From contig NZ_BAEG01000008.1 in the NCBI RefSeq assembly GCF_000238915.1, positions 124,001 to 188,000 of the forward strand: a stretch of 64,000 nt of DNA, given 5' to 3'. The translations under genes and the position numbers were made by a program. This stretch comes from Arthrobacter globiformis NBRC 12137 (GTDB lineage: Bacteria; Actinomycetota; Actinomycetes; Actinomycetales; Micrococcaceae). This document shows, one piece after another, positions 7,619 to 14,316 of this stretch. The notes beneath the pieces were generated by a model. It was given only the letters and a program-made list of their open reading frames with translations. It made no database searches and had not been told where the DNA came from. Position 1 is the first letter of the stretch. Each line of letters starts with the position of its first letter.

Positions 7619-8335
7619 TCAGGTGCCGTTGTGGCCACCTGAGGCCCCTGGCAGGGTGCGGTCGTCCGGAATCATGGACCACATGGTGGCGATCCGTTCG
7701 GCACCCGGCGGAACACGGTTGGGATCCTCCAGCTCGTAGTCGCGGAGCAGCTCAAACACCCGTTCGGTCAGTTCGCTGCGCTGCTCGGCCGTGAGGTAGA
7801 GAAGGTTGCTTGCGAGCAGCACTGCCGACGCCGGCTCCCCGGGCTCACCGCTCTGCCGCTGTTCGTCCCGGGCACGGGCGTAGGCCCTGGCGCGGCGGCG
7901 GAACGCATCCAGTTCCAGATCGATCACCGCAAAGTCCGGGCCGGCCACTGCCCCGCCCGAATTGATGGCAAAGTCGGTGCCCGCCGCCTTCCACCGGCGT
8001 TCGCGGGCGTCGGCCGACGCCTCGGCCGGGACCACGATGCCCCACTTCTGTAGCGCCCGCAGGTGGTAGCTCATCGCACTGGGGGTCAGCCCTGTCTGCT
8101 GGGCGAGTTCCGTGGCCGTGCGGCTGGACTGCGTGGAGTACAGCTCGGAAATGACCTCCAGGCGGGCAGCATGAGCCAGGGCGCGGATCGCCTTGGGGTC
8201 GGTGATTTCCACCTTCTTTTCCGGCCGGTTCCTGCGCCGGGTTCCGGCTGCGGCCGGCGTCGGCCCCGTTGCAGCCGCGGCGGCTGTGTCCGGCGTGGTT
8301 CCCGCCGGTTCCGACGGCGGCATGTCAGTACTCAC
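7619..8335 (-). CDS. ArsR-like winged-helix transcriptional regulator
   Basis: The 238-residue protein has a disordered Pro/Thr/Ala N-terminus (1-45), then a winged helix at about 47-100. The recognition region is TATELAQQTGLTPSAMSYHL followed by the wing. The remaining C-terminal part (about 115-238) is helical and charged and could bind a ligand or mediate dimerisation. There are no obvious metal-binding Cys pairs, so metal sensing is unlikely. The GTG start at 8335 is preceded by TAGACT six bases away and no ribosome site, which suggests a leaderless transcript. An inverted repeat in the divergent gap may be its own operator. Confidence 0.85.
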   Translation of the reverse strand: MSTDMPPSEPAGTTPDTAAAAATGPTPAAAGTRRRNRPEKKVEITDPKAIRALAHAARLEVISELYSTQSSRTATELAQQTGLTPSAMSYHLRALQKWGIVVPAEASADARERRWKAAGTDFAINSGGAVAGPDFAVIDLELDAFRRRARAYARARDEQRQSGEPGEPASAVLLASNLLYLTAEQRSELTERVFELLRDYELEDPNRVPPGAERIATMWSMIPDDRTLPGASGGHNGT

Positions 8336-8421
8336 TTCATCAGTCTACGCAGGCCGAAGGAGCTCTGAAAGAAATGCTTGATATCCGCCGTTTCAATCCA
8401 GCCAGCTTGCCCCGGAATTAC

Positions 8422-8438
8422 TAAGCATGCTTTGCTTA
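8422..8438. promoter_or_regulatory. Inverted repeat in divergent promoter region (candidate operator)
   Basis: TAAGCA at 8422-8427 and TGCTTA at 8433-8438 flank TGCTT, and AAGCATGCTT at 8423-8432 is itself a perfect palindrome. The site lies between the ArsR-like gene (minus) and the small gene at 8521 (plus), so autoregulation is plausible. Confidence 0.35.
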
Positions 8439-8520
8439 CTTCCGTAAACAGACCTCCCGCAAGCAGTTCGCGGCGGGGCCGCCAGCGTTGGCGGTCCCGT
8501 GAGAAGCCCAAAGGATGACC

Positions 8521-8835
8521 ATGATTACCCTGCACGAAGACGCTTTGATCCCGGCAGCCCAGCCCGCCGGAGAACTCACAGGCTCAAGCCTGGATGCCGG
8601 GACAGCCACCGACGGCCCCCTCCTGGCGGCAACGGGCACCCCGCGGCACTGCCGACGGCCCATGAAGCGTCTCGATCAGGAGTTCCCCCTGGAAATGGCC
8701 ATCAGGGTGGACGGCCCGCGCCTGATCCGCTCCGTGAAGGCCGTGGGTGCAGCCGACGCCGTGACCTACCGCTGCATGTGCGGCTTCACCATCGACGTCC
8801 CCGCTCCCGGAATGGGCCGCGCCCCGATTAACTGA
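8521..8835 (+). CDS. Small hypothetical protein with Cys-rich end
   Basis: I do not recognise this 104-residue protein. The N-terminal half is low-complexity and probably disordered. The second half contains RHCRRPMKRL and, near the end, YRCMCGFTI, which together give three cysteines and a histidine that could hold a metal or a redox pair. The ATG at 8521 is preferred over the ATG at 8515 because AAAGG at 8510-8514 lies six bases before it. It is divergent from the ArsR-like regulator, separated by a candidate operator, so it may be that regulator's target. Confidence 0.6.
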   Translation: MITLHEDALIPAAQPAGELTGSSLDAGTATDGPLLAATGTPRHCRRPMKRLDQEFPLEMAIRVDGPRLIRSVKAVGAADAVTYRCMCGFTIDVPAPGMGRAPIN

Positions 8836-8841
8836 CTGTCC

Positions 8842-8909
8842 GTTCGCGTTCCCGGCGCGAACAAACAGTTGCGGCCCGGATCCGCCGGGCCGTTCGCGGC
8901 CACAACTGT
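8842..8909. repeat. Compound palindromic element after the 8521 gene
   Basis: Hairpin 1 pairs GTTCGCG (8842-8848) with CGCGAAC (8856-8862). Hairpin 2 pairs ACAGTTG (8865-8871) with CAACTGT (8903-8909) around an inner 7-bp GGCCCGG/CCGGGCC stem (8873-8891). CCGTTCGCG occurs three times in and next to the element. It lies between converging genes and may terminate transcription, but the nested layout suggests a dispersed palindromic repeat. Confidence 0.7.
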
Positions 8910-8923
8910 CCGTTCGCGCGTTG

Positions 8924-8974
8924 GACCCGCTGTCAGTCCCGACCCGCTGTCAGTCCCGACCCGTTATCAGTCCA
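8924..8974. repeat. Three tandem 17-base repeats overlapping a gene end
   Basis: GACCCGCTGTCAGTCCC occurs exactly at 8924-8940 and 8941-8957 and with changes at 8958-8974. The last unit overlaps the stop codon and last codons of the methyltransferase on the minus strand. Confidence 0.85.
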
Positions 8975-10592
8975 GGTCCGGGACCACGGGCAGCAGGAAT
9001 CCGTCCCGGACCAGATTGGCCACTTCGGTGAGCAGGCCGCTGCGGAAGGCACCGCCGTCGAACCCCTCCGTCCCGCCCAGCAGCGCCTCAAGGGCGCCGA
9101 TAATCTGTCCGGCGGTCAGGTCGCCATCGCACGCGGAGACAAAGCCCGCCAGTTCGGTGCTCAGCAGGTTGGTGCGGCGGAGGCCGGTTCCCTGGCGCAG
9201 CAGGATGACGCCGGGGTGTTCGGCGCCGGGGCGCTGGTGGCGCTCCTCCGTGACGTCCTCGGCCACCAGAAGGTGGGCCGCGGACACGTCGTGGGCCGCA
9301 AGCCAGTCTGTCCGTTCCACCGCCGCCCCCAGATGCGGCCCGACCGGCTGTTCGATGGGGTAGGTGATCTCCTCGAACCGGCGGATCCGCCGCTCACCTG
9401 CCAGCCGGCGCAGGAAGACCATGCCGAAGCCGATCCCGCCGACATTCCGCGACGCGAAGTCCGTCAGGTACGCGGCATAAGCCTCCTGATAGTGCCGGCG
9501 GTCCCGGGTTTCCGACGCATCCTGCAGCCAGGTCTCGGCGTACTGCTCCGGCCCCACCTGCTCGCGCTGGATGAACCACGCGTCCGTGTCCGGACCGGCC
9601 CAGCTTTGCGGCCGCTCATCCCACGCAGAACCCTCCGGGATCTCCCAGTTGCCCAGAAGCTGGGCAGTTCCGCCGGGGGCGAGCACATCAGGCAGGGAGC
9701 GGATGAGCGACGCCACGATATCGTCGCCCGGCAGGCCGCCGTCGCGGTACGTGAACTGGTCGGCTGCGGCCTCCCCCGCAGTGCGCGGCGTGATGACGAA
9801 CGGCGGATTGGACACGACGAGGTCAAAAGTCTCGCCGGCAACAGGCTCGAGGAGCGATCCGAGCCGGAGGCTCACGCGATCGGCGGGCCGCGCCGGATCA
9901 ATATTCAGTGCCCCGGCATTGAGCAGGAGATTGAAGCGCGTGAATGCGAGGGCGCGCTCCGAGATGTCCGTGGCGGTGACGTGGCCGCTGTGCTGGAGAA
10001 GGTGGAAGGTCTGAATGCCGCAGCCGGTGCCCAGGTCCAGGGCCCGTTCGGCATGGCGGCGGATGGTGGTCTGGACAAGGGTGGTGGACGCCTGCCCGAT
10101 GCCCAGGACGTGGTCGTGCCTGAGGACGCCGGGCCGCTGGTGCGCAGCGAGGTCGCTGGCCACCCAGATCTCGACGCCGCCGTCCCTGCCCGCGTCCCAG
10201 CCGTAGGGACGCAGGTCCGCCTCGGCGGCAACCTCGGTCCCCATGATTTTCGCCAGCCCCAGCGCCGCCAGGCCTTCGGCGCGGGTCCGCGGCAGCGCGC
10301 CGTCGAGCACCTCCGCTTCCTGCGGAACGGCCAAAAGCCAAAAACGCACGACGGCGGCCAATGCTGCGGTGCGCGGCTCGCCGGCGGCCGCTGCTTCAGT
10401 CGCGATCAGCGCCGGGATGGGCTGGTCCCGGTTCAGTGCCGCGTACGCGGACTCCCCCAGCAGTTCCGCGACGCCCTCCAGGGTGTAGCCCACCTCGCGG
10501 AGGTCTGAGGCCAGGGCCTGCAGGAGGTCGGGCAGGTCGCTGCGGGGCGCGTCGGGAGTGTTGCCGGCGGTGAAGTGCGTTGGTTCGGTCAC
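8967..10592 (-). CDS. HemK/PrmC-like class I SAM-dependent methyltransferase, extended
   Basis: The 541-residue protein has a central Rossmann methyltransferase with the SAM loop ALDLGTGCGIQTFHL and the N6-amine or glutamine methylation motif VVSNPPFVITP. It is therefore related to PrmC/RsmC-type enzymes acting on a planar amino group. About 150 residues precede the core and about 200 follow it, so it is roughly twice the length of PrmC. Both extensions are seen in an actinobacterial subfamily whose substrate is unknown to me. The stop codon lies in a 17-base tandem repeat. Assignment to the fold is secure, substrate is not. Confidence 0.85.
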   Translation of the reverse strand: MTEPTHFTAGNTPDAPRSDLPDLLQALASDLREVGYTLEGVAELLGESAYAALNRDQPIPALIATEAAAAGEPRTAALAAVVRFWLLAVPQEAEVLDGALPRTRAEGLAALGLAKIMGTEVAAEADLRPYGWDAGRDGGVEIWVASDLAAHQRPGVLRHDHVLGIGQASTTLVQTTIRRHAERALDLGTGCGIQTFHLLQHSGHVTATDISERALAFTRFNLLLNAGALNIDPARPADRVSLRLGSLLEPVAGETFDLVVSNPPFVITPRTAGEAAADQFTYRDGGLPGDDIVASLIRSLPDVLAPGGTAQLLGNWEIPEGSAWDERPQSWAGPDTDAWFIQREQVGPEQYAETWLQDASETRDRRHYQEAYAAYLTDFASRNVGGIGFGMVFLRRLAGERRIRRFEEITYPIEQPVGPHLGAAVERTDWLAAHDVSAAHLLVAEDVTEERHQRPGAEHPGVILLRQGTGLRRTNLLSTELAGFVSACDGDLTAGQIIGALEALLGGTEGFDGGAFRSGLLTEVANLVRDGFLLPVVPDLD

Positions 10593-10664
10593 CGGCCAAG
10601 TCTATTTCCCGCCCACATTATTGTCGGCCTGATCATTGTCCGCGCCTGAGGCTACAGTTGGGCC

Positions 10665-11273
10665 ATGCTCGGAACCCAGGCAGGGGCGGCCGATCCCGAT
10701 TGGCTGCGGTACGCGACGGCATTCGCACCGCTGCTGGCCGCCGTCATCGCTGCCTGGATCGCGTGGCGCACACTCGCCCAACGGCGTCAGGCGGACCGGC
10801 GGGACCAGTGGTGGAAGCGCACCCAGTGGGCCATCGACCTTGCCATGGACCGCGACTTCAGCAGGGCGATTGTTGGCTTGGTGGCGCTGAAGCACCTTGC
10901 GGCCAGCGATCTGTGCACTGACGAGGACTACGAAATGCTGGACAAGATCGGAGGCGCCAAGATCGATGCCCTAACCCTGTCCGAGGAGAGCGCCAGGCGC
11001 GAGGCGTCGAAACCGCAGCCCACGGAATCGCCGCCCGCACATCACGAAGCCACGGCCGCGCGGGCCCGGGAGCAGGGAACCGCGGCGCCGCCGGGCGCTG
11101 CGGCGCGGACCACCGTCATTCCCGTGGCATTGGAGTCCCGGGGCGAGCAGGTTCTGGCGACCTCCGCAGGCATGGCCAAAGCGCTGACCGAGGCAGACAG
11201 ACTTGTCTCCTTTGTGGCCTCGCTGCGGACCGGGGGGAGGCGGCCGGAATCCGGCGGCACCTCAAACGGGTAA
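10665..11273 (+). CDS. Single-pass membrane protein, unknown function
   Basis: The 202-residue protein has one N-terminal membrane helix at about residues 14-35 (APLLAAVIAAWIAW). A basic, tryptophan-containing juxtamembrane stretch follows (RRDQWWKRTQWAIDLAM), then a conserved-looking soluble segment to about 105 and a Pro/Ala-rich disordered end. I do not recognise a family. TACAGT lies six bases before the ATG with no ribosome site, suggesting a leaderless mRNA. Its stop codon forms part of the putative -10 box of the next gene. Confidence 0.7.
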   Translation: MLGTQAGAADPDWLRYATAFAPLLAAVIAAWIAWRTLAQRRQADRRDQWWKRTQWAIDLAMDRDFSRAIVGLVALKHLAASDLCTDEDYEMLDKIGGAKIDALTLSEESARREASKPQPTESPPAHHEATAARAREQGTAAPPGAAARTTVIPVALESRGEQVLATSAGMAKALTEADRLVSFVASLRTGGRRPESGGTSNG

Positions 11274-11283
11274 GTTTGAAGGC

Positions 11284-11727
11284 ATGCCTGAACGTTGTCC
11301 TCTGATTTCCCGCGCCTTGGGCGGGGCGGCGGCGTCCGCCGCCATCCTGCTGGCAGCGACTGCCTGCTCCCCCGTGGTGTCGATCGAAAATGCCGATGTT
11401 CCGCAGTGGCGGGCCACCGCCCTGCCCTCCGACAGCCGAGCGGTGCTGGAGGACTCCGGCAAGATCCTCAACCGGGACAGGATCATCCAGGCGGCAGCCA
11501 GCGTCCCGGCGGGTGACTACACGCTGACCATCACCTGCGACGGCGGCGGCAAGGCGTTCTTCGCGGTGCTGCTCGCCGGCAAGGAACTGACGGAAGCCGG
11601 AGCGGCCTGCAACGGCAGCCGCGAAACCGCGACGATCACCGTACCGAAGGCCGGGCGGATGGAAATCAGCGCCTCCAGCGTGGATGCACCCCTTCTGTAC
11701 GCCTATCAGCTGGTTCCAGGGCGCTGA
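11284..11727 (+). CDS. Lipoprotein, first of a paralogous pair
   Basis: This 147-residue secreted protein has a lipobox ending at Cys28 (LLAATAC), so it should be anchored to the outer face of the membrane. The mature part looks like a small beta domain. It contains VPAGDYTLTITC and a second Cys in ACNGSR, which probably form a disulfide. The next gene encodes the same pattern (LPSGTYSLTLAC and CGTSR), so the pair arose by duplication. The ATG at 11284 follows TAAGTT by seven bases; GAAGG is also present. Ligand or role is unknown. Confidence 0.78.
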   Translation: MPERCPLISRALGGAAASAAILLAATACSPVVSIENADVPQWRATALPSDSRAVLEDSGKILNRDRIIQAAASVPAGDYTLTITCDGGGKAFFAVLLAGKELTEAGAACNGSRETATITVPKAGRMEISASSVDAPLLYAYQLVPGR

Positions 11728-11829
11728 TCCGCGGCCTATTCCGCTGCCATTTGGCCGCGGCGCCGGGAAATTTTCCTTCCGGCGGACTGCCATCTGTACC
11801 GGCGTCCCCGGCAGGCTTAAAGTCGGGAT

Positions 11830-12390
11830 ATGCCCACGGTGCGGACGGCCTCCGCGCATCGTTTCACGGCGCGGGCGCAACGCAGGCTCTGGCTGCGGGC
11901 GCCGGCAGCCGTCGTCGCGCTTTTCTTTGTGCTGGTGGCAGGCGTCCTGGGCGGCTGTGAATACAGCTACGACGACGGCCGTGGCGAACTTCCGGCCGCC
12001 CCCGTGATAACGGATCCCGTGTTGCCGCGTGATCCGCTGGAAAACGTGCCGGTGTCGGGTGAGGAGCTCACCGAATGGGCGAAGGACGTCCTGCCCGACG
12101 CCGAGGGACAGGTCTTCCACACAAGCTACGGCAGCGTGTCCAGGGGCCGCAGCAAGACAGAATCCACCAAGCAGCTGCCGAGCGGCACGTACTCCCTCAC
12201 CCTCGCGTGCCGGAGCGAGCGGCGGGTCTCATTCACAGTCCGCGACGCAGAATCCGCCTTGGTGGACCTGAGCCTCCGGTGCGGCACCTCGCGCGTCAAT
12301 GTGGTGCACGTGTCCGAGGACTCCGTGCTCCGGGTGACAGTGGAGGCGCGGTCGGCCGCCAATTTCGCCTACCGGATCAGCCGGATCTGA
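11830..12390 (+). CDS. Lipoprotein, second of a paralogous pair
   Basis: The 186-residue protein has a twin-basic N-terminus, a hydrophobic segment at 25-40 and a lipobox VLGGC with Cys43. The mature C-terminal half repeats the pattern of its upstream neighbour: PSGTYSLTLAC, FTV, CGTSR and a closing FAYRI. About 40 extra residues separate the lipid anchor from this domain. The start is preceded by TAAAGT six bases upstream, again a leaderless arrangement. An envelope role is inferred from the anchor; nothing more specific can be supported. Confidence 0.78.
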   Translation: MPTVRTASAHRFTARAQRRLWLRAPAAVVALFFVLVAGVLGGCEYSYDDGRGELPAAPVITDPVLPRDPLENVPVSGEELTEWAKDVLPDAEGQVFHTSYGSVSRGRSKTESTKQLPSGTYSLTLACRSERRVSFTVRDAESALVDLSLRCGTSRVNVVHVSEDSVLRVTVEARSAANFAYRISRI

Positions 12391-12445
12391 CGCTGCAGCC
12401 AGGACCCGGCCAGGCAGGGGCTGGCGGGCGCAGCCGTCCCCCTGC

Positions 12446-13342
12446 TCAGGCCGCGGCGCAACCGTCCGGGCAGCGCAGGGTTTCAGGGCTGGCGGCGCAC
12501 TCCGCGCAGTACAGCGTCAGCGTGCGGCAGCTGGGGTTCGAACAGTTCTCGAACTTGCTCGTGGGCGCCTGGCACCGGACGCATTCGCCGATGGTTTTGG
12601 CGTCCTCGCTGAATTCGAGGTGCATGCGCTTGTCGAAGACGTAGAGGGAGCCTTCCCAAAGGCCCTGGTCCTTGAACTTCTCCCCGTAGCGCACGATGCC
12701 GCCGTCCAGCTGGTACACCTCTTTGAAGCCGCGGTTAACCATGAGGCTGGACAGCACCTCGCAGCGGATGCCTCCGGTGCAGTAGGTGACGACCGGCTGG
12801 TCCTTCAGGTGGTCGTACTTGCCGGAGTCGAGCTCGGTGATGAAGTCGTGGGTGGTGGCGACGTCAGGGACAATGGCGTCCTTGAACTTGCCGATCTGTG
12901 CCTCGAACGCGTTGCGGCCGTCAAAGAACACCACGTCCTGGCCGCTGGCCTTCCTCGCGTCGACGAGTTCGTGGACTTCCTCGGGCTTCAGGTGGGTCCC
13001 GCCTCCCACGACGCCTTTTTCGTCCACCTTCAGCTCGCCGGGCGCACCGAACGAAACGATCTCGTCGCGGACCTTGACGCTCAGGCGGGGGAAGTCCTCC
13101 GCACCGCCGTCGGACCATTTGACGTCGATGCCACGGAAGCCCTTGTATTCACGGGTGGTTTTTACGTACTGCTTTACAGCCCCGATCTCTCCGCCAACGG
13201 TGGCGTTGATGCCGTCCTTGGAGATAAGGATTCGCCCGGTCAGGCCGAGCTTTTCGCACAGGGCACGCTGCCAGAGCCGGACAGCGTCCGGATCTGCGAT
13301 GGGAGTAAAGCCGTAAAAGAGTACGATTCGGTTCAAAGCCAC
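12446..13342 (-). CDS. trhO: tRNA uridine(34) hydroxylase, TrhO (YceA) family
   Basis: This rhodanese-domain enzyme uses O2 to form 5-hydroxyuridine at the wobble position of some tRNAs. The N-terminal acylphosphatase-like part contains [13 protein letters not shown]. The central rhodanese domain has the active-site loop YCTGGIRCE with the catalytic Cys. The C-terminus adds a Cys-rich zinc-binding-like tail (CVRCQAP, CSNPSC, YCAEC, CPDGC), which is usual in the Gram-positive form. I chose the GTG at 13342 ([12 protein letters not shown]), preceded by TACCCT seven bases away. Longer upstream starts add no conserved sequence. Confidence 0.92.
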   Translation of the reverse strand: MALNRIVLFYGFTPIADPDAVRLWQRALCEKLGLTGRILISKDGINATVGGEIGAVKQYVKTTREYKGFRGIDVKWSDGGAEDFPRLSVKVRDEIVSFGAPGELKVDEKGVVGGGTHLKPEEVHELVDARKASGQDVVFFDGRNAFEAQIGKFKDAIVPDVATTHDFITELDSGKYDHLKDQPVVTYCTGGIRCEVLSSLMVNRGFKEVYQLDGGIVRYGEKFKDQGLWEGSLYVFDKRMHLEFSEDAKTIGECVRCQAPTSKFENCSNPSCRTLTLYCAECAASPETLRCPDGCAAA

Positions 13343-13410
13343 GTGTTTAAGGGTACTGGGTGGCCGCCGGGGACGGATTCGGACCGGGGAAGAGCCTCCT
13401 ATCACAATTG

Positions 13411-13442
13411 CATAAGCAAGCGCCGAAGCTCTGTTGCTTATG
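13411..13442. promoter_or_regulatory. Inverted repeat between divergent trhO and GNAT genes
   Basis: CATAAGCAA at 13411-13419 and TTGCTTATG at 13434-13442 are perfect 9-base arms with a 14-base spacer, in a 124-base divergent intergenic region. TTGCTT could double as a -35 element for the GNAT gene. It is a candidate operator; the binding factor is unknown. Confidence 0.35.
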
Positions 13443-13466
13443 ACAGCGCTGGAATACTCTCATCAC

Positions 13467-14159
13467 ATGACGCCAGAAGCCATGGTTGGAGACATCACTC
13501 ATCTGCTGGAAGTCTGGGTAGCCGGTTGGGCTGGTTGCCGGGGCTATGAGACGCGCACCGAGGGACGGTTCCCCGCGGCCTTGCGTGCGGACACGACCGG
13601 GGACTGGGAATACTTCGCCTCCGATCCTACGGACGCGGAATTCGCAGAGCTGGCGGCCAAGACTGCCGAGGCCCCCAAACGGGTCCTGACCATCCTGACC
13701 AATAATGTGGGGCGCTACAAGCTCTTGGCTGAGCAACACAACCTCAACGCCACATCAGCGTCCCAGACCATGATGGTCGTCGACATGGAAACCCAGGACT
13801 CCGAGGACCCGTGGCTCTCGGACGACGAACTGTCCCTGAAAACGTGGGAGTCCAACGGTGTCCACTTCGCCGAAGTCCGCTCGGGCGACACTCTGGCGGT
13901 GAGCGGCCGCGTGGTGGTCATCAACGGCACCGCGGTGTTCGACAAGATCGTCACCGAACCCTCCTTCCAGCGCCGGGGGCTGGGCAGCTTCATCATGAAG
14001 GCGCTGGCGGCGCAGGCGTTCTCCCACGATGTGGAGGACGGACTCCTGTTGGCGTCCCTGGACGGACAGAAGCTGTATTCGCATCTGGGCTGGTCCTCGG
14101 TATGCCACGTGCTGATGCTCTCCGCCTCCGATGAAGGGTCCGACCTCTCCGTCGTCTGA
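13467..14159 (+). CDS. GNAT-family N-acetyltransferase
   Basis: The 230-residue protein carries the acetyl-CoA pyrophosphate-binding motif in the segment EPSFQRRGLGSFIMKALA (R-x-x-G-x-G/A pattern) at about residues 160-177. Beta strands before it are recognisable (TAVFDKIVT). The N-terminal 100 residues, with WVAGWAGCRGYETR, are not shared with small GNATs and may set substrate choice. I prefer the ATG at 13467, with TACTCT seven bases upstream, over ATG 13440 or TTG 13434. The earlier starts would place an inverted repeat inside the coding region. Substrate is unknown. Confidence 0.82.
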   Translation: MTPEAMVGDITHLLEVWVAGWAGCRGYETRTEGRFPAALRADTTGDWEYFASDPTDAEFAELAAKTAEAPKRVLTILTNNVGRYKLLAEQHNLNATSASQTMMVVDMETQDSEDPWLSDDELSLKTWESNGVHFAEVRSGDTLAVSGRVVVINGTAVFDKIVTEPSFQRRGLGSFIMKALAAQAFSHDVEDGLLLASLDGQKLYSHLGWSSVCHVLMLSASDEGSDLSVV

Positions 14160-14316
14160 CCCTTCCGGCCGTTCCGTCCTTCCGGGTTTCCGTAGCGGGT
14201 CGGCTGTTCTGTGCCGGGTTGCTTTTCCTTCCCTTCTTGCTCTGTGCCTGTCCGCTGGTCCGTGCCTGTTCGCTGTTCTGTGCCTGCGATTTTTGCCCGG
14301 ATGAAAGAATGTTGGG
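14160..14316. other. Pyrimidine-rich spacer with short tandem repeats
   Basis: This 157-base spacer before the helicase is rich in T, C and G on the plus strand. At about 14242-14290 it contains a degenerate 18-base tandem repeat based on GTGCCTGTCCGCTG. No gene is seen. Confidence 0.5.

Noticed and set aside
5978-7642. 554-residue plus-strand ORF opposite topA
   Set aside because: It mirrors topA codons, has a low-complexity Gly/Val/Asp-rich composition and no family features.
13434-13466. Upstream TTG/ATG starts for the GNAT gene
   Set aside because: They would place a perfect inverted repeat arm in the coding region and lack a ribosome site; the ATG at 13467 has a well-placed -10 box.
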